Part shown: piece after piece, positions 10,301 to 17,953 of the stretch
Position numbering within the stretch: position 1 is the first letter of the stretch
Layout: the number at the start of each line of letters is the position of its first letter
NCBI RefSeq assembly: GCF_014203545.1
Contig: NZ_JACHJG010000005.1
Span: forward strand, 73,726 to 137,725
Direction: 5' to 3'
From: Streptomyces netropsis
Lineage (GTDB): Bacteria; Actinomycetota; Actinomycetes; Streptomycetales; Streptomycetaceae
DNA length: 64,000 nt
The notes under the pieces: generated by a model
What the model was told of the DNA's origin: nothing
The model's database searches: none
The model's input: the letters and a program-made list of their open reading frames with translations, nothing else
Position numbers and translations under genes: made by a program

Positions 10301-10362
10301 CTCAATCGCCGGACGGGCTTGATCGGGCTGGGCCCAGCCGACCAGCCTGTCCGGCGTGTGAG
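10301..10362. repeat. Dispersed palindromic intergenic element, copy 1
   Basis: Imperfect inverted repeat beginning CTCAATCGCCGGACGGGCTT and ending AGCCTGTCCGGCGTGTGAG, with an inner GGGCTGGGCCCAGCC. The same core occurs in the 35099-35118 and 35233-35303 elements, so it is a mobile or amplified repeat family in this genome. It lies between the convergent YccF gene and the next minus-strand gene. Confidence 0.8.
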
Positions 10363-10416
10363 GCCCCCGCCGCGCAGCGGAGGTGCACCCGACACGGCGA
10401 ATCCGCCGGACAGTCC

Positions 10417-10974
10417 CTAGTTGACCGAGCCGCCCGCCAGGCCCCGCATGGTCGCCTCCGCCTTCGGCGTCAGCACCAGCGGGCCCTCGCCCGTCGTCCA
10501 CACCGCCTGGACGGTCAGGCGGCGGAAGCGCCACCCCTGGCCCGTCCGCACCACCTCGCCCGTGAACGTGCCGCCCACGTCGAAGTGGCCACCCGGCTCC
10601 GCGCCCCGTGCCTGCTGGGTGCTCGCCAGGTGGACGTGGGTCATGAGCGCGTTCCAGCGCACCGTGGCCCGGTCGCCGTCGAGAGCGATCATGTAGTTCG
10701 TGCCGACGTGCTGGGTCCGTTCGAACTTCGCGAACGTCGCCTGCTCGGACTCGGCCAGGCCCGCTATCCCCTCGTGGTCACCGATCGGGGTCGTGACCCG
10801 GGCGTCCTCGGTGAAAAGGCCGCGCGCCCAGGCGTCGTCGAAGCGACCGCCACCGGCGGGCACCGTGTCGAGGCTCAGCAGGTAGTGGTCGATGAGACCG
10901 GTGATGTCGGCGCGGTCGGCAAGGACCTCGACCCGCGCTTCGAGGGCGGCGAACTCTGCGGCGGTGACGGTCAT
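10417..10974 (-). CDS. SnoaL-like domain protein
   Basis: 185-residue protein of the SnoaL-like/NTF2 superfamily. It has an N-terminal coiled region (FAALEARVEVLADRADITGLIDHYLLSLD), the DAWARGLFTEDARVTTPIGDHEGIAGL segment, then strands with THVHLA and the QGWRFRRLTVQAVWTTGEGPLVL end. Proteins with this layout include dehydratases and hydroxylating enzymes of aromatic metabolism, but no catalytic assignment is safe. The ATG at 10974 is preceded by GGGAGC. Its promoter (11036-11066) has the 19-base spacer and dyad of MerR-family control, so expression is probably induced by redox-active compounds or a small ligand. Confidence 0.75.
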   Translation of the reverse strand: MTVTAAEFAALEARVEVLADRADITGLIDHYLLSLDTVPAGGGRFDDAWARGLFTEDARVTTPIGDHEGIAGLAESEQATFAKFERTQHVGTNYMIALDGDRATVRWNALMTHVHLASTQQARGAEPGGHFDVGGTFTGEVVRTGQGWRFRRLTVQAVWTTGEGPLVLTPKAEATMRGLAGGSVN

Positions 10975-11035
10975 GGCTGAGCGCTCCCGGGGGATCTGGG
11001 CGGCGGCCGTCGGACGGATCGACCGTTCACCGAGA

Positions 11036-11066
11036 ACACTAAAAGCTCAACATTGCTTGAGGTCAA
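11036..11066 (-). promoter_or_regulatory. MerR/SoxR-type promoter with 19-bp spacer
   Basis: On the minus strand: -35 TTGACC (11066-11061), -10 TAGTGT (11041-11036), spacer 19 bases. The spacer holds the dyad CTCAAGCAATGTTGAG, which has the same 16-base geometry and outer bases as SoxR operators. The long spacer with the dyad between the two hexamers is the hallmark of promoters activated by MerR-family regulators. The transcript would begin about 55 bases before the ATG of the SnoaL-like gene. Confidence 0.65.
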
Positions 11067-11087
11067 GGCCGTCGGCGCCGTCGGACG

Positions 11088-11537
11088 TCATGAGGCGCTC
11101 CGAAAAAGGGCACGGATCTCGGTGGCGAGGTTTCGCATGTCCTCGCCCGCCGCGTGCACCGTGGTGGTCTCGAAACACCACTCCTCGGCGGGTGGCCGGG
11201 CGTGCAGCCCCCACGTCAGACGGACGTACCCTCCCGTGCCGTGCGTGGCCGAGAGCGTCAGATCGTGCTCGAGGGAGCGCCACGTACGCGCCCCCTCCCA
11301 CCCCCGGAAGTCCTCGGCCAGTTCGTCGAGGAAGGCGTCGAGGCCGTCACCCCGCAACGTGCGGACGGACACGTCGATGCTCACCCGCTCACCTCGCGCT
11401 TGCGCGAGGAAGTCGAGCACCGGATCGTCCTTGAACTCCGGGAAGGGGCGCGTGGGTTCACGGAAGCGCAGCCGGGTCGAACTCGGGCTGACGGTCCCTG
11501 CGTTCACGACGACGCCGCTCGGCTCTTGGTCGATCAT
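11088..11537 (-). CDS. DUF6228-like protein
   Basis: 149-residue soluble protein. The LRFREPTRPFPEFKDDP segment near residues 23-39, the central AFLDELAEDFRGWEGARTWRSLEHDLTLSATH and the final HAAGEDMRNLATEIRALF resemble small actinobacterial proteins grouped as DUF6228. The function is unknown. It reads as an immunity-protein-like or housekeeping small domain, without catalytic motifs. It starts with ATG at 11537 and lies convergent to nothing obvious on the plus strand. Confidence 0.6.
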   Translation of the reverse strand: MIDQEPSGVVVNAGTVSPSSTRLRFREPTRPFPEFKDDPVLDFLAQARGERVSIDVSVRTLRGDGLDAFLDELAEDFRGWEGARTWRSLEHDLTLSATHGTGGYVRLTWGLHARPPAEEWCFETTTVHAAGEDMRNLATEIRALFRSAS

Positions 11538-11969
11538 CCGTGCAGGTTAAAACGCAGGCGCTGCCGTGCGCGAAGAAAAAAGGGGGGCGAGGCGGCCGGA
11601 TTCGAACCGGCGTCCTCCTCCATGACGTGCAGGCGCACTACCTCTGTGCTACGACCCCGCCTTGCGGTGATCATAACCAGCCTGCCCGGGCGTGGAGCCG
11701 CTGACTGTTCCAGAGGCGACGCGCCCCGCCGCTGCGGGCATGCCGTGCGCCCGCATCGCCGCGTCACCTACCCGCGCAACGCGCCGCTGCCGGAACGTCG
11801 TTGTGATGCTTCTCGCGCACAGGGAACGCGTTGGGTCGCGTCGCGCGGGGGAGGGCACCGCCAGGGCGGTCGTCGAGGTGGACCCGACGGCGCCCCTCGC
11901 TGTGCCCTCCCCGACGACAGCGTCCTCGCGGGCCGGAGCCCGCGCCGGGTGGCCTGAACCAGCGGCGTA
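11538..11969. other. Intergenic stretch holding a tRNA-like sequence
   Basis: No protein gene is supported here. The only structured feature seen is the minus-strand tRNA-like sequence at 11586-11661. The open frames that cross this region have no ribosome-binding site and poor codon use. Confidence 0.6.
11586..11661 (-). tRNA. Atypical tRNA-like sequence (possible tRNA-Asp GTC or tRNA pseudogene)
   Basis: Read on the minus strand, it has a perfect T-arm (GCCGG-TTCGAAT-CCGGC), a D-arm with GCAC/GTGC and GGTA, and a 7-bp acceptor pairing GGCGGGG with CCTCGCC. The anticodon arm has one mismatch (CCTGC/GGAGG) and loop ACGTCAT, which would give anticodon GTC. Departures from a normal tRNA are C instead of T before the anticodon, two or three extra bases between the acceptor and D-arm, and two between the T-stem and acceptor. 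No encoded CCA follows. It may be a decayed gene. Confidence 0.5.
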
Positions 11970-12458
11970 TTACCGGTAGTTCACGAACTGGATCGCGAAG
12001 TCCAGGTCCTTGCCCTTGAGGAGCGCCTGGACGGCCTGGAGGTCGTCACGGCTCTTGGAGCTGACGCGCAGCTCGTCGCCCTGGACCTGCGCCTTGACGC
12101 CCTTCGGGCCCTCGTCGCGGATGATCTTGGCGACCTTCTTCGCGTTCTCCTGCGAGATCCCCTCCTCGATCGAGGCGAAGATCTTGTACTCCTTGCCGGA
12201 GGCCTGCGGCTCGCCCGCGTCCAGCGACTTCAGCGAGATACCGCGCTTGACCAGCTTGGTCTCGAAGATGTCGAGAACCGCCTTGACCCGCTCCTCGGCG
12301 TTGGCGCGCATCTCGATCTTCTCGCCGGACCAGGCGATCGAAGCGCCGACGCCCTTGAAGTCGTAGCGCTGCGAGATCTCCTTGGCGGCCTGGTTGAGGG
12401 CGTTGTCGACCTCCTGCCGCTCGACCTTCGAGACGATGTCGAAACTGGAGTCGGCCAT
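11970..12458 (-). CDS. YajQ-family nucleotide-binding protein
   Basis: 162-residue member of the YajQ/UPF0234 family, two ferredoxin-like domains that bind nucleotides. Some members bind cyclic di-GMP and act as effectors. The family start [21 protein letters not shown] and the [15 protein letters not shown] motif are present, and the C-terminus ends QFVNYR as in relatives. I chose the ATG at 12458 over an upstream in-frame ATG because the family begins there and GAGGAG lies at the right distance. Whether this actinobacterial protein binds c-di-GMP is not shown by the sequence. Confidence 0.93.
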   Translation of the reverse strand: MADSSFDIVSKVERQEVDNALNQAAKEISQRYDFKGVGASIAWSGEKIEMRANAEERVKAVLDIFETKLVKRGISLKSLDAGEPQASGKEYKIFASIEEGISQENAKKVAKIIRDEGPKGVKAQVQGDELRVSSKSRDDLQAVQALLKGKDLDFAIQFVNYR

Positions 12459-12645
12459 ATTGAGTTGGCTCCTCGTACGTAGATCCATCAGGGGTACGGC
12501 CCCGGAGGGCCGCTGCCAGCCTAGCCACCCGGGGCCCGATCGAGGGGCCGCGAATCGAGTGGCGGACCACCCCTGGTCATCGGGTATGGTTTACGTCGTT
12601 GCCACGGACAACCGCCGCGAGGCGGGAATCCAGGCAGCAACCCTT

Positions 12646-12727
<82 letters not shown>

Positions 12728-12733
12728 CGGAAC

Positions 12734-12763
12734 GAGACCCCCGACCTTCTGGTCGGGGGTCTC
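12734..12763 (+). terminator. Terminator after tRNA-Tyr
   Basis: Perfect 13-bp stem GAGACCCCCGACC / GGTCGGGGGTCTC with loop TTCT, followed by TTTCGTTT. It begins seven bases after the tRNA. Confidence 0.93.
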
Positions 12764-12803
12764 TTTCGTTTCCGACGGGAGTGAATCGGCGGCAGCCGAC
12801 CGA

Positions 12804-13466
12804 TTACCCCGCCGCGACCGCCTTGACCGCCTGCTCCACCGGGGTGTCGCCGCCGATCAGCTCCAGCGTGCGGCCCGCCGTGCCCGGCTCGGTGAGGATC
12901 GCGGCCAGGACTGCCGCCACGTCGTCACGGGTCACCGCGCCCCGGCCCGTCGACTCCGCCAGGGCCACCTGGCCCGTGCCGGGGTCGTCGGTGAGCCGGC
13001 CCGGGCGCAGGACGGTCCAGTCCAGCCCGGCCCGGGAACGCACGTCCTCGTCCGCCGCGCCCTTCGCACGCAGATAGGCCGCGAAGACCGGGTCGGTGTC
13101 CTCGGGCGGCTCGCGGTCGGCGCCCATGGACGAGACGATCACGTAGCGGCGGACCCCGGCGGCCTCCGCCGCGTCGGCGAAGAGGGCGGCCGCGGCCCGG
13201 TCCACGGTGTCCTTGCGCTCGATTCCGCTGCCCGGCCCCGCCCCGGCCGCGAAGACGGCGGCGTCCGCGCCCTCCAGATGCCGGACGAGTTCCTGGGCCG
13301 TCGCCGACTCCAGATCGCACACGACCGGCTCGGCACCCGCCGCGAGGAGATCACCCGCCTGCTCCGGCTTGCGGATCACGCCCGCTACCTCGTCACCGCG
13401 CCGGGCGAGCAAACGCTCCAGCCGTAGCGCGATCTGACCATGTCCACCAGCGATGACAATGCGCAT
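12804..13466 (-). CDS. NAD(P)H-binding atypical short-chain dehydrogenase-like protein
   Basis: 220-residue Rossmann protein of the NAD(P)-binding, NmrA/atypical SDR type. The dinucleotide loop GGHGQIALRLERLLARRG lies at residues 7-24, followed by the acidic-to-basic strand end VIRKPEQ. The region VRRYVIVSSMGAD and the YLRAKGAADEDVRSRAGLDWTVLRPG block are typical of this group. These often act as redox sensors or epimerase/reductase-like enzymes, and the substrate is unknown. The start at 13466 gives the canonical MRIVIAGG N-terminus. Confidence 0.85.
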   Translation of the reverse strand: MRIVIAGGHGQIALRLERLLARRGDEVAGVIRKPEQAGDLLAAGAEPVVCDLESATAQELVRHLEGADAAVFAAGAGPGSGIERKDTVDRAAAALFADAAEAAGVRRYVIVSSMGADREPPEDTDPVFAAYLRAKGAADEDVRSRAGLDWTVLRPGRLTDDPGTGQVALAESTGRGAVTRDDVAAVLAAILTEPGTAGRTLELIGGDTPVEQAVKAVAAG

Positions 13467-13557
13467 GCCTCCGACCGTACGCCGTACGCACCGGGCCGCC
13501 ATCGGACGCACGGGCAAGATCGGCCACTTCGGCCCGGTCGGCGGCCCGGCAGGCCGG

Positions 13558-14832
13558 TCAGCCCGGCTCGCCGCCGCCCCGCGACGACTGCCGGGGCAGG
13601 TCCAGGGCCACCATGGCCCGGGAGTCCCGGAACTCCCGCACCGCGCTCGTACGGGCCACCACGCGCCCCTCGTGGACCACCAGGCGGCTGTACGCGAGCG
13701 AGAGCATCCCCGCGATCCCGCCGCCCCGCACGGCCAGCAGCTCCGCGGGGAAGCCCGCCTCCACCCGCACCTCCGGCAGCCCCATCGCCGCCCGCGCCCG
13801 GTCGCTGACGGCCGCGTACGCCTCCTCGGGGCGCAGCTCGCCGCGCGAGGCCAGCAGGAACGCGGCCTCGATGGGGTCACCCCGCCCCACCGGGTTGGCC
13901 GCGTCCCGCAGGGCACCGCTGCCCGCCGCGACCTCGACGCCCGCCGCCCGCAGCAACCGCACCGGCGCGCAGGTCGAGACCCGCCCCCGCTGCGGCCCCG
14001 ACGCGCAGCAGTCGCCCTGGGGCAGGCAGACCACGGTCACGCCCGCCGCCGCGAGCTGTTCGGCCGCCCGCATCGCCGGCTCGCGGGGGAGCCGGGCCAG
14101 GCCGCCGCAGGGGCCGAGGGTGACGCCGGGCCGCAGGCCCCCGGCCATGGCGGCCAGCCGGGCGAGCCGGGCCGGATCGTCACCGTCCGTGTGCAGATCG
14201 ACGGCGCAACCGTGCTCGGCGGCGAGGTCCAGGACGGCCTCGGCGTAGCCCGTCGGATCGGGGTCGAGGTCGGGGCAGCCGCCCACGACGGACGCGCCCA
14301 TCTTCACGGCGTCCCGCAGCATGGCCAGCCCGTCGGCCCCGGCGGCGCCGGTCAGCAGCCGGGGTACGGCGACGGCGGTCAGGTCGGTGAGGCCGCGCAG
14401 CGCCCGGCGCGCCTGGAGCACGGCCTCCAGCGACCGCAGCCCCTGGACGTCGCCGATCCGGACGTGGGAGCGCAGCGCGGTCGCGCCGTGGCCGAGTTGC
14501 AGCAGCGCGGCCTCCGTGGCGCGCCGCTGGACGTCCTCGACGGCGTAGGGGACGGGGCCGCCGATGTCGGCCGTCAGCGCGGTGTCGCAGTGCGCGTGGG
14601 GCTCGGCGGGAGCGGGCAGCAGCAGATAGCCGCCGAGGTCGACGCGGGGCCCGGGCACGAGGCTGCCGGCCGTCCCGACGGCCTCGATGCGGCCGTTGCT
14701 GAGCCGTACGTCCACGGTGCGGCCGTCGGCGAGCCGGGCGCCGCAGAGCACCAAGGCGCCCCCGCCGTGCGGGGGCGGGCCGACGGCGTCGCCGTCGGGC
14801 TTCCTCGGCGGCTGCGGCTGGCTGTCGGGCAT
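13558..14832 (-). CDS. Amidohydrolase-family protein resembling cytosine deaminase, metal site degenerate
   Basis: 424-residue protein with the amidohydrolase layout: an N-terminal beta-sandwich (about 25-70), a TIM-barrel opening with HAHCD at about residue 79, and a C-terminal sandwich. The best family match is cytosine deaminase-like hydrolases. The first metal pair (HxH) is kept. The later HxDE block reads HTDGDD (catalytic Glu replaced by Gly), the next His position falls in GPCGGL, and the expected GxDxxRD reads GSGALRD, missing the metal-binding Asp. It is therefore probably not an active deaminase, or has a different activity. It lies alone, on the strand opposite to tRNA-Thr and tRNA-Met. 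Confidence 0.75.
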   Translation of the reverse strand: MPDSQPQPPRKPDGDAVGPPPHGGGALVLCGARLADGRTVDVRLSNGRIEAVGTAGSLVPGPRVDLGGYLLLPAPAEPHAHCDTALTADIGGPVPYAVEDVQRRATEAALLQLGHGATALRSHVRIGDVQGLRSLEAVLQARRALRGLTDLTAVAVPRLLTGAAGADGLAMLRDAVKMGASVVGGCPDLDPDPTGYAEAVLDLAAEHGCAVDLHTDGDDPARLARLAAMAGGLRPGVTLGPCGGLARLPREPAMRAAEQLAAAGVTVVCLPQGDCCASGPQRGRVSTCAPVRLLRAAGVEVAAGSGALRDAANPVGRGDPIEAAFLLASRGELRPEEAYAAVSDRARAAMGLPEVRVEAGFPAELLAVRGGGIAGMLSLAYSRLVVHEGRVVARTSAVREFRDSRAMVALDLPRQSSRGGGEPG

Positions 14833-15048
14833 GGCGCTCCTCCGGGCCGGTGGCGAACATGATCACGCAGCTGGACCGAGCCTAGGGCGCAGGTGGGGCG
14901 GCTTCGAGGAGGCGGCAAATAGTCGTACCGGTGTGGCCCGTGAGGCCCTCGGGGAGGGCCTCGGTGAGAGCCGCGAGAAGCCCCTGCGTACGGCGGTCCG
15001 ATACGGATTTCACCTTCGGCCGCAGACCGTGTAATGTCTTCCTCGCTC

Positions 15049-15121
15049 GCCCCAATAGCTCAGTCGGCAGAGCGTCTCCATGGTAAGGAGAAGGTCTACG
15101 GTTCGATTCCGTATTGGGGCT
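15049..15121 (+). tRNA. tRNA-Thr (anticodon GGT)
   Basis: 73 bases. Acceptor GCCCCAA pairs with TTGGGGC, anticodon stem TCTCC/GGAGA has loop ATGGTAA, and the T-loop is TTCGATT. The discriminator is T. Confidence 0.97.
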
Positions 15122-15172
15122 CTGGTGTGTGAGGTTCCTCGCCTGTGAGGGCGAGGATCTCTCTCGCATCAA

Positions 15173-15245
15173 AGCGGTGTAGCTCAGTCGGTAGAGCAAG
15201 CGGCTCATAATCGCTGTGTCACCGGTTCAAGTCCGGTCACCGCTA
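15173..15245 (+). tRNA. tRNA-Met (elongator, anticodon CAT)
   Basis: 73 bases. Acceptor AGCGGTG pairs with CACCGCT, anticodon stem AGCGG/TCGCT has loop CTCATAA, and the T-arm is ACCGG-TTCAAGT-CCGGT. The paired first base and lack of the initiator G-C triplet run argue for the elongator species. It lies 50 bases after tRNA-Thr and just before rpmG. Confidence 0.95.
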
Positions 15246-15330
15246 CACACAGTAGCCGATTGTGGGGTCGGTCCTCCGATCGGCTACTCTTTTATGCGTT
15301 CATCCGTCCATTCCGTCAAGGAGCACTCAC

Positions 15331-15495
15331 GTGGCTGCCACCGACGTCCGCCCGAAGATCACGCTGGCCTGCGTGGAGTGCAAGGAGCGGAACTACATCA
15401 CCAAGAAGAACCGGCGTAACGACCCGGACCGACTGGAGATGAAGAAGCACTGCCCGCGTTGCAAGGCGCACACTGCGCACCGCGAAACGCGATAA
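15331..15495 (+). CDS. rpmG: 50S ribosomal protein L33, cysteine-containing form
   Basis: 54-residue ribosomal protein of the large subunit. It carries the two CxxC pairs (CVEC near residue 14 and CPRC near 42) that bind zinc, so this is the C+ form, used when zinc is sufficient. The GTG at 15331 follows AAGGAG. It is co-directional with the two tRNAs upstream and closed by a strong terminator. The arrangement tRNA-Thr, tRNA-Met, rpmG, then the had genes is common in actinobacteria. Confidence 0.96.
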   Translation: MAATDVRPKITLACVECKERNYITKKNRRNDPDRLEMKKHCPRCKAHTAHRETR

Positions 15496-15510
15496 CACTC
15501 AGGCTCGTTC

Positions 15511-15545
15511 GTGAGGCCGTCCCCATTTCTTGGGGGCGGCCTCAC
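15511..15545 (+). terminator. Terminator after rpmG
   Basis: 14-bp stem GTGAGGCCGTCCCC / GGGGGCGGCCTCAC (one T-G pair) with a seven-base loop. It lies between rpmG and the dehydratase pair. Confidence 0.85.
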
Positions 15546-15585
15546 GGCGTATCCCCACCCAGTCCACTCTGGAGGTGCCGAGCCG

Positions 15586-16038
15586 ATGGCGCTCGACCAG
15601 TCCTTCGTCGGACGGACCTATCCGGCCACCGACCCGTATGAGGTCGGCCGGGAGAAGATCCGCGAATTCGCCGAGGCCGTCGGCGATGCCAATCCGGCGT
15701 ACCTCGACCCCGAGGCCGCCAAGGCGCTCGGTCATTCGGACGTGATCGCCCCGCCGACTTTCGTGTTCGCGATCACATTCAAGGCGGCCGGCCAGGTCAT
15801 CCAGGACCCGCAGCTGGGCCTGGACTACGACCGCGTGGTGCACGGCGACCAGAAGTTCGCCTACACCCGCCCGGTCCGCGCCGGTGACCGTCTGTCGGTC
15901 GTCTCCACGATCGAGTCGATCAAGTCCCTGGCGGGCAACGACGTGCTGTCGGTGCGTGGCGAGGTCCACGACGAGACCGGCGAGCACGTGGTGACCGCGC
16001 ACACGATGCTGGTGGCCCGCGCCGCCGAGGAGGCGTGA
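15586..16038 (+). CDS. MaoC-like dehydratase, HadA/HadC-type N-terminal hotdog subunit
   Basis: 150-residue hotdog-fold protein of the FAS1-type dehydratase/MaoC N-terminal group. Family marks are SFVGRTYPATDPYEVGREKIREFAEAVGD at the start, the APPTFVFAIT loop, and YTRPVRAGDRLSV. It lacks the catalytic Asp/His pair of the partner subunit. By analogy with mycobacterial HadAB, it is the substrate-holding half of a heterodimeric (R)-3-hydroxyacyl-ACP dehydratase. The TGA overlaps the ATG of the next gene. Confidence 0.88.
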   Translation: MALDQSFVGRTYPATDPYEVGREKIREFAEAVGDANPAYLDPEAAKALGHSDVIAPPTFVFAITFKAAGQVIQDPQLGLDYDRVVHGDQKFAYTRPVRAGDRLSVVSTIESIKSLAGNDVLSVRGEVHDETGEHVVTAHTMLVARAAEEA

Positions 16039-16469
16039 TGACCGCCCGGATTTCGTACGACGAGGTAGCGGTCGGCACCGAGCTGCCCGCGCAGTCCTTC
16101 CCCGTGACGCGCGCCATGCTCGTGCAGTACGCGGGCGCCTCCGGCGACTTCAACCCGATCCACTGGAACGAGAAGTTCGCCAAGGAGGTCGGGCTGCCGG
16201 ACGTCATCGCGCACGGCATGTTCACCATGGCCGAGGCGATCCGTGTGGTGACCGACTGGGCCGGTGACCCGGCCTCCGTGGTCGAGTACGGCGTGCGCTT
16301 CACCAAGCCGGTCGTCGTGCCGAACGACGACAAGGGCGCGGTCATCGAGGTCAGCGCCAAGGTCGCGGCCAAGGACGACGAGGCCCGCACGGTCCGCGTC
16401 GACCTCGTGGCCAAGAGCGACGGCCAGAAGGTGCTGGGCATGTCCCGCGCCACGGTCCGCCTCGCCTGA
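16038..16469 (+). CDS. MaoC-family dehydratase, HadB-type catalytic subunit
   Basis: 143-residue hotdog protein with the catalytic R-hydratase motif: the YAGASGDFNPIHWNEKFAKEVGLPDVIAHG region (about residues 35-64) contains the Asp and His of the active site. It would pair with the product of the overlapping upstream gene to dehydrate 3-hydroxyacyl-ACP or -CoA in fatty acid synthesis. The ATG at 16038 is chosen; an in-frame GTG at 16035 is adjacent. Confidence 0.9.
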   Translation: MTARISYDEVAVGTELPAQSFPVTRAMLVQYAGASGDFNPIHWNEKFAKEVGLPDVIAHGMFTMAEAIRVVTDWAGDPASVVEYGVRFTKPVVVPNDDKGAVIEVSAKVAAKDDEARTVRVDLVAKSDGQKVLGMSRATVRLA

Positions 16470-16477
16470 ACGCAGCA

Positions 16478-16513
16478 CGTAAGGGGCACCTGCCGTAGCG
16501 GGTGCCCCTTACG
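16478..16513 (+). terminator. Hairpin after the dehydratase pair
   Basis: Inverted repeat CGTAAGGGGCACC (16478-16490) / GGTGCCCCTTACG (16501-16513) around a ten-base loop, directly after the stop codon. There is no T-run, so it is probably a GC-type terminator. Confidence 0.7.
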
Positions 16514-16589
16514 CATGGCAGGACATCGTCTCCGGTGTCCCGGCAGGAAGCATGCCGGCGTGACGACTGCGGAGGGTGACGGGGTCGCA

Positions 16590-16691
16590 GGGGGCGTCCC
16601 GGAATGCTGCCGGATATTTGTGGGCGGCAGTGCCGGGCACCGATGCGCTCGGGGCTCCCCGCCCGTAAATATCCGATTCCGGGACGCCCCC
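16590..16691. repeat. Large interrupted palindrome upstream of murB
   Basis: Left arm 16590-16627 and right arm 16659-16691 are inverted copies of one another. The outer 16 bases (GGGGGCGTCCCGGAAT) match perfectly, the left arm has a five-base bulge (gctgc), and the inner 17 bases match except for two positions around the gtggg/cccgt junction. The loop is about 31 bases. It lies in a 319-base gap without genes between the dehydratase pair and murB. It may be a MITE-like remnant or a strong RNA hairpin. Confidence 0.85.
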
Positions 16692-16781
16692 GGAGGCCCC
16701 GGCGCCCGGCCCCGGCCCACCGGCCCGCACCGCGGCCCCGGCCAAGACCCGCACCCCGCCGAGCCCAGCGCAGCGCCCCCG

Positions 16782-16795
16782 TACTCTTGTGCACG
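16782..16795 (+). promoter_or_regulatory. -10 element and probable leaderless start of murB
   Basis: TACTCT at 16782-16787 fits the actinobacterial -10 consensus TANNNT. It ends seven bases before a GTG at 16795, so transcription would start at or next to the start codon. No ribosome-binding site precedes it. A clear -35 is not seen. Confidence 0.45.
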
Positions 16796-17850
16796 TGCAG
16801 GAACTCCACGACGCCCCCCTCGCCCCCCTGACCACCTTCCGCCTCGGCGGCCCCGCGACCCGTCTCGTCACGGCCACCACCGACGACGAGGTCATCGCGG
16901 TCGTCCGCGAGGCCGACGCGAGCGGCACCCCGCTGCTGATCATCGGCGGCGGCAGCAACCTGGTCATCTCCGACAAGGGCTTCGAGGGCACCGCCCTGCG
17001 CATCGCCACCACCGGCTTCCGCCTCGACGGCACCCGCCTCGAGCTGGCCGCCGGTGAGAACTGGTCCGACGCCGTGGCCCGCACCGTCGAGGCCGGTCTG
17101 GCCGGCATCGAGTGCATGGCCGGTGTGCCGGGCTCCGCCGGTGCCACCCCGATCCAGAACGTCGGGGCGTACGGGCAGGAGGTCTCCGCGACCATCACCG
17201 AGGTCGTCGCCTACGACCGCCGTGCCGACGAGGTCGTCACCATCCCCAACGCCGACTGCGGCTTCTCCTACCGCCACAGCCGCTTCAAGCAGGACCCCAC
17301 GCGCCACGTCGTGCTGCGCGTCCGCTTCGAGCTGGAGGACGCGGGCGGGCTGTCCGCGCCCCTCAAGTACCCCGAGACGGCCCGCACCCTCGGCGTCGAG
17401 GCCGGCGAGCGCGTACCCGCCGCCACGGCCCGCGAGACGGTGCTGAAGCTGCGCGCGGGCAAGGGCATGGTCCTCGACGCCGAGGACCACGACACCTGGT
17501 CCGCAGGATCCTTCTTCACCAACCCGATACTCACCGAGGCCGAGCACACGGCCTTCCTGGCCCGCGCCGCGGAGCGGCTGGGGCCGGACGTCACGCCGCC
17601 CTCGTACCCGGCGGGCGACGGGTACACGAAGACGTCGGCGGCGTGGCTCATCGACAAGGCGGGCTTCACGAAGGGGTACGGGGCCGGGCGGGCCCGGATC
17701 TCCACGAAGCACACGCTCGCGCTGACGAACCGTGGCGGGGCCACGACCGAGGACCTGCTCGCGCTCGCGCGGGAGGTCCGGGACGGGGTGTTCGCGGCGT
17801 TCGGGGTGACGCTGGTGAACGAGCCGGTGACGGTGGGCGTCAGCCTTTAG
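16795..17850 (+). CDS. murB: UDP-N-acetylmuramate dehydrogenase
   Basis: Flavoenzyme that reduces UDP-GlcNAc-enolpyruvate to UDP-MurNAc with NADPH, in cytoplasmic peptidoglycan precursor synthesis. FAD-binding sequence TTFRLGGPA and IIGGGSNLVISDKGF lie in the first 65 residues, SAGATPIQNVGAYGQEV in the middle, and YRHSRFK near residue 160. The proton-donating Ser sits in AGSFFTNPIL near residues 238-247, and the end is GRARISTKHTLALTNRG. At 351 residues it fits the type I enzyme. GTG 16795 is preferred because of the leaderless promoter; GTG 16789 is the alternative. Confidence 0.95.
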   Translation: MQELHDAPLAPLTTFRLGGPATRLVTATTDDEVIAVVREADASGTPLLIIGGGSNLVISDKGFEGTALRIATTGFRLDGTRLELAAGENWSDAVARTVEAGLAGIECMAGVPGSAGATPIQNVGAYGQEVSATITEVVAYDRRADEVVTIPNADCGFSYRHSRFKQDPTRHVVLRVRFELEDAGGLSAPLKYPETARTLGVEAGERVPAATARETVLKLRAGKGMVLDAEDHDTWSAGSFFTNPILTEAEHTAFLARAAERLGPDVTPPSYPAGDGYTKTSAAWLIDKAGFTKGYGAGRARISTKHTLALTNRGGATTEDLLALAREVRDGVFAAFGVTLVNEPVTVGVSL

Positions 17851-17953
17851 CCCTGCCGGCTGCGCGCGGGAAGAACCGACCCGATCGCGGGCGGGGCTCA
17901 AAGACCGGCCTCAAACGCCGGCCGGGCAGGATTGTGCCGCCCAGGCACCACCG

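Noticed and set aside
10240..10980. Plus-strand frame over the SnoaL-like gene
   Set aside because: Antisense shadow: no start signal, Arg/Ala-rich composition.
11692..11979. Plus-strand frame beside the tRNA-like sequence
   Set aside because: No ribosome-binding site, composition is not protein-like, and it overlaps the end of the YajQ gene.
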